From positions 1 through 64,000 of the forward strand of contig NZ_AKXQ01000014.1 of NCBI RefSeq assembly GCF_000276805.1: 64,000 nucleotides of DNA, written 5' to 3'. Source of the DNA: Moritella dasanensis ArB 0140 (lineage in GTDB: Bacteria; Pseudomonadota; Gammaproteobacteria; Enterobacterales; Moritellaceae). Shown in pieces: positions 63,136 through 64,000 of the stretch. The first letter of the stretch is position 1, and each line of letters starts with the position of its first letter. The position numbers and the translations under genes were made by a program. The notes below the pieces were generated by a model. That model was not told the DNA's origin. It ran no database searches and saw nothing but the letters and a program-made list of their open reading frames with translations.

Positions 63136-63923
63136 GATGATTGGCCCTTTCTGAGTGAGCGAGTGAAGCAAGTTGCATTTTCTGCCAGTAATAATAAAGC
63201 CGTGATCAATACCAATCCTGGGAAGAGCGCTAACCACCAATTACCGATAATCAAATAGCGACTTGCTTCGGATAATAATATACCCATTGAAGGTTCATTT
63301 GGGTTTAAGCCAAAGCCAAGGAATGTTAATGCCGCTGCGTGCAGGATCGCGTGAGGTATCAGTAATAACAGACCTGTTAACCATTGTGGTAATAGGTGTG
63401 GCACCATGTGCTGTACTAAAACTTGCCAGTAGGGCTTACCAAAATTTCTAGCCAATAATACATAAGGTCGGCGTGTTAGCTGGATCACTTCGGCACGCAA
63501 TAACCGGGTCAATCGAGGCCAGTGACTTAATGTAATCGCAAAAATGACGCCCTGCGAGCTACCTTCTAATGCCAAGGTCAACAAAATCAGTAACAATAAA
63601 TGTGGTAATGACATCATGGTATCAACCAATAAGTCGACAAACCAAGCCAATCGTTGATGCGTACTGGCGATGATTGCGAGACTAAATGCAATCATCGAAC
63701 TCATTAATGCGGCAATGCCGCCAACTTGAAGGCTACTGATAAGTGCTTTCATAGTACGTGAAAATTGGTCTCGTCCAAGCCAGTCAGTACCGAACCAATA
63801 AGTGATTGAAGGGGGTTGTAACTTGGCCATTAAATCAATATCACTCCCTTGGCTAGGCCAAAAATAAGCGCCAGCAACCAGCAGCAGGAAGCAAATTAAA
63901 CTTGGGTAGGAGAGATGTTTCAT
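63129..63923 (-). CDS. Peptide/nickel-type ABC transporter permease (NikC/DppC-like)
   Basis: 264 aa with five to six membrane helices. An N-terminal helix, then WFGTDWLGRDQFSRTMKALI, the conserved entry motif of DppC/NikC permeases. The cytoplasmic EAA-like loop is PYVLLARNFGKPYWQVLVQH, followed by ALTFLGFGLNPNEPSMG, a hallmark of the family. The ATG overlaps the stop of the preceding permease gene, and its own stop overlaps the next ATPase. Confidence 0.9.
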   Translation of the reverse strand: MKHLSYPSLICFLLLVAGAYFWPSQGSDIDLMAKLQPPSITYWFGTDWLGRDQFSRTMKALISSLQVGGIAALMSSMIAFSLAIIASTHQRLAWFVDLLVDTMMSLPHLLLLILLTLALEGSSQGVIFAITLSHWPRLTRLLRAEVIQLTRRPYVLLARNFGKPYWQVLVQHMVPHLLPQWLTGLLLLIPHAILHAAALTFLGFGLNPNEPSMGILLSEASRYLIIGNWWLALFPGLVLITALLLLAENATCFTRSLRKGQSSC

Positions 63924-64000
63924 TGCGTTATATCCTGACCGGGCAAAAGGGAGTAATGCAGTAAATTAGCGATGCTATTACCCGTAAAAATGAATACCGA
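63920..64000 (-). CDS. Peptide/nickel-type ABC permease (NikB/DppB-like), C-terminal end only
   Basis: 26 codons plus a stop are visible, reading leftwards from the window edge: GNSIANLLHYSLLPGQD near the end matches the usual NLLxDLLYxxLDPR terminus of first permeases. The stop overlaps the next ATG by 3 nt (ATGA). Upstream genes, including any substrate-binding protein, lie outside the window. Confidence 0.75.
   Translation of the reverse strand, partial: SVFIFTGNSIANLLHYSLLPGQDITQ

Overview
The window reads as chromosomal DNA from a cold-marine gammaproteobacterium, most likely Moritella or a near relative. This is an inference from gene content and protein style: moderately AT-rich DNA, an Rnf complex, a men operon in enterobacterial order, a Vibrio/Pseudomonas-type lipase with its foldase, many GGDEF/EAL proteins, and a ten-copy tRNA-Asn cluster. 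No rRNA, CRISPR array, integrase or intact insertion sequence was seen.

Layout. 1-3263 (minus): 5' part of the Rnf/Rsx electron-transport operon (rnfA-rnfB-rnfC; rnfC runs off the left edge). 3403-5268: a membrane GGDEF-EAL protein with degenerate active sites. 5450-6988: ten tandem tRNA-Asn(GUU) genes on the minus strand behind one strong promoter, followed by a decayed GGDEF gene. 8263-12520: uvrB, then pfkA and tpiA. 12754-19459: elyC and a three-gene SMC/condensin-like operon of MksB-MksE-MksF (JetCBA-like) type without a JetD/MksG nuclease. 19729-22111: an APC-family antiporter and a TauE/SafE permease. 22241-30193: the menaquinone operon menF-D-H-B-C-E. 30346-32475: a GAF-GGDEF-EAL protein and the 4.5S RNA gene. 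32476-35633: two unrecognised genes and a small outer-membrane barrel among long intergenic stretches sharing diverged repeats. 35634-41829: HflX-type GTPase, LysE exporter, lipase plus foldase, chemotaxis receptor. 42181-45850: PhzF protein, LysR regulator, CurA-like reductase, FrnE-like DsbA protein. 45900-47977: a GGDEF relic, then glnK-amtB behind a sigma54/NtrC control region. 48111-51261: spermidine-synthase-like protein, AlkB-like oxygenase, hydrolase-OsmC fusion. 51537-59815: a copper/silver efflux locus (cusC-B-A, a Met/His-repeat periplasmic protein, two related Cys/Met-rich secreted proteins, a DUF411 protein) with a MerR-type promoter. 59898-61736: a membrane protein and a divergent TetR regulator with two matching operators around the target promoter. 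61782-64000: four genes of a peptide/nickel-type ABC importer, running off the right edge.

Points most worth attention: the JetD-less MksBEF-like operon next to elyC; the tRNA-Asn array, in which two acceptor-stem alleles mostly alternate and differ by a compensated base pair; two eroded diguanylate cyclase genes; clear regulatory architectures (glnK, the 59898/61098 gene pair, cus, the LysR/CurA gap); and a two-gene island after ffs flanked by shared repeat blocks.
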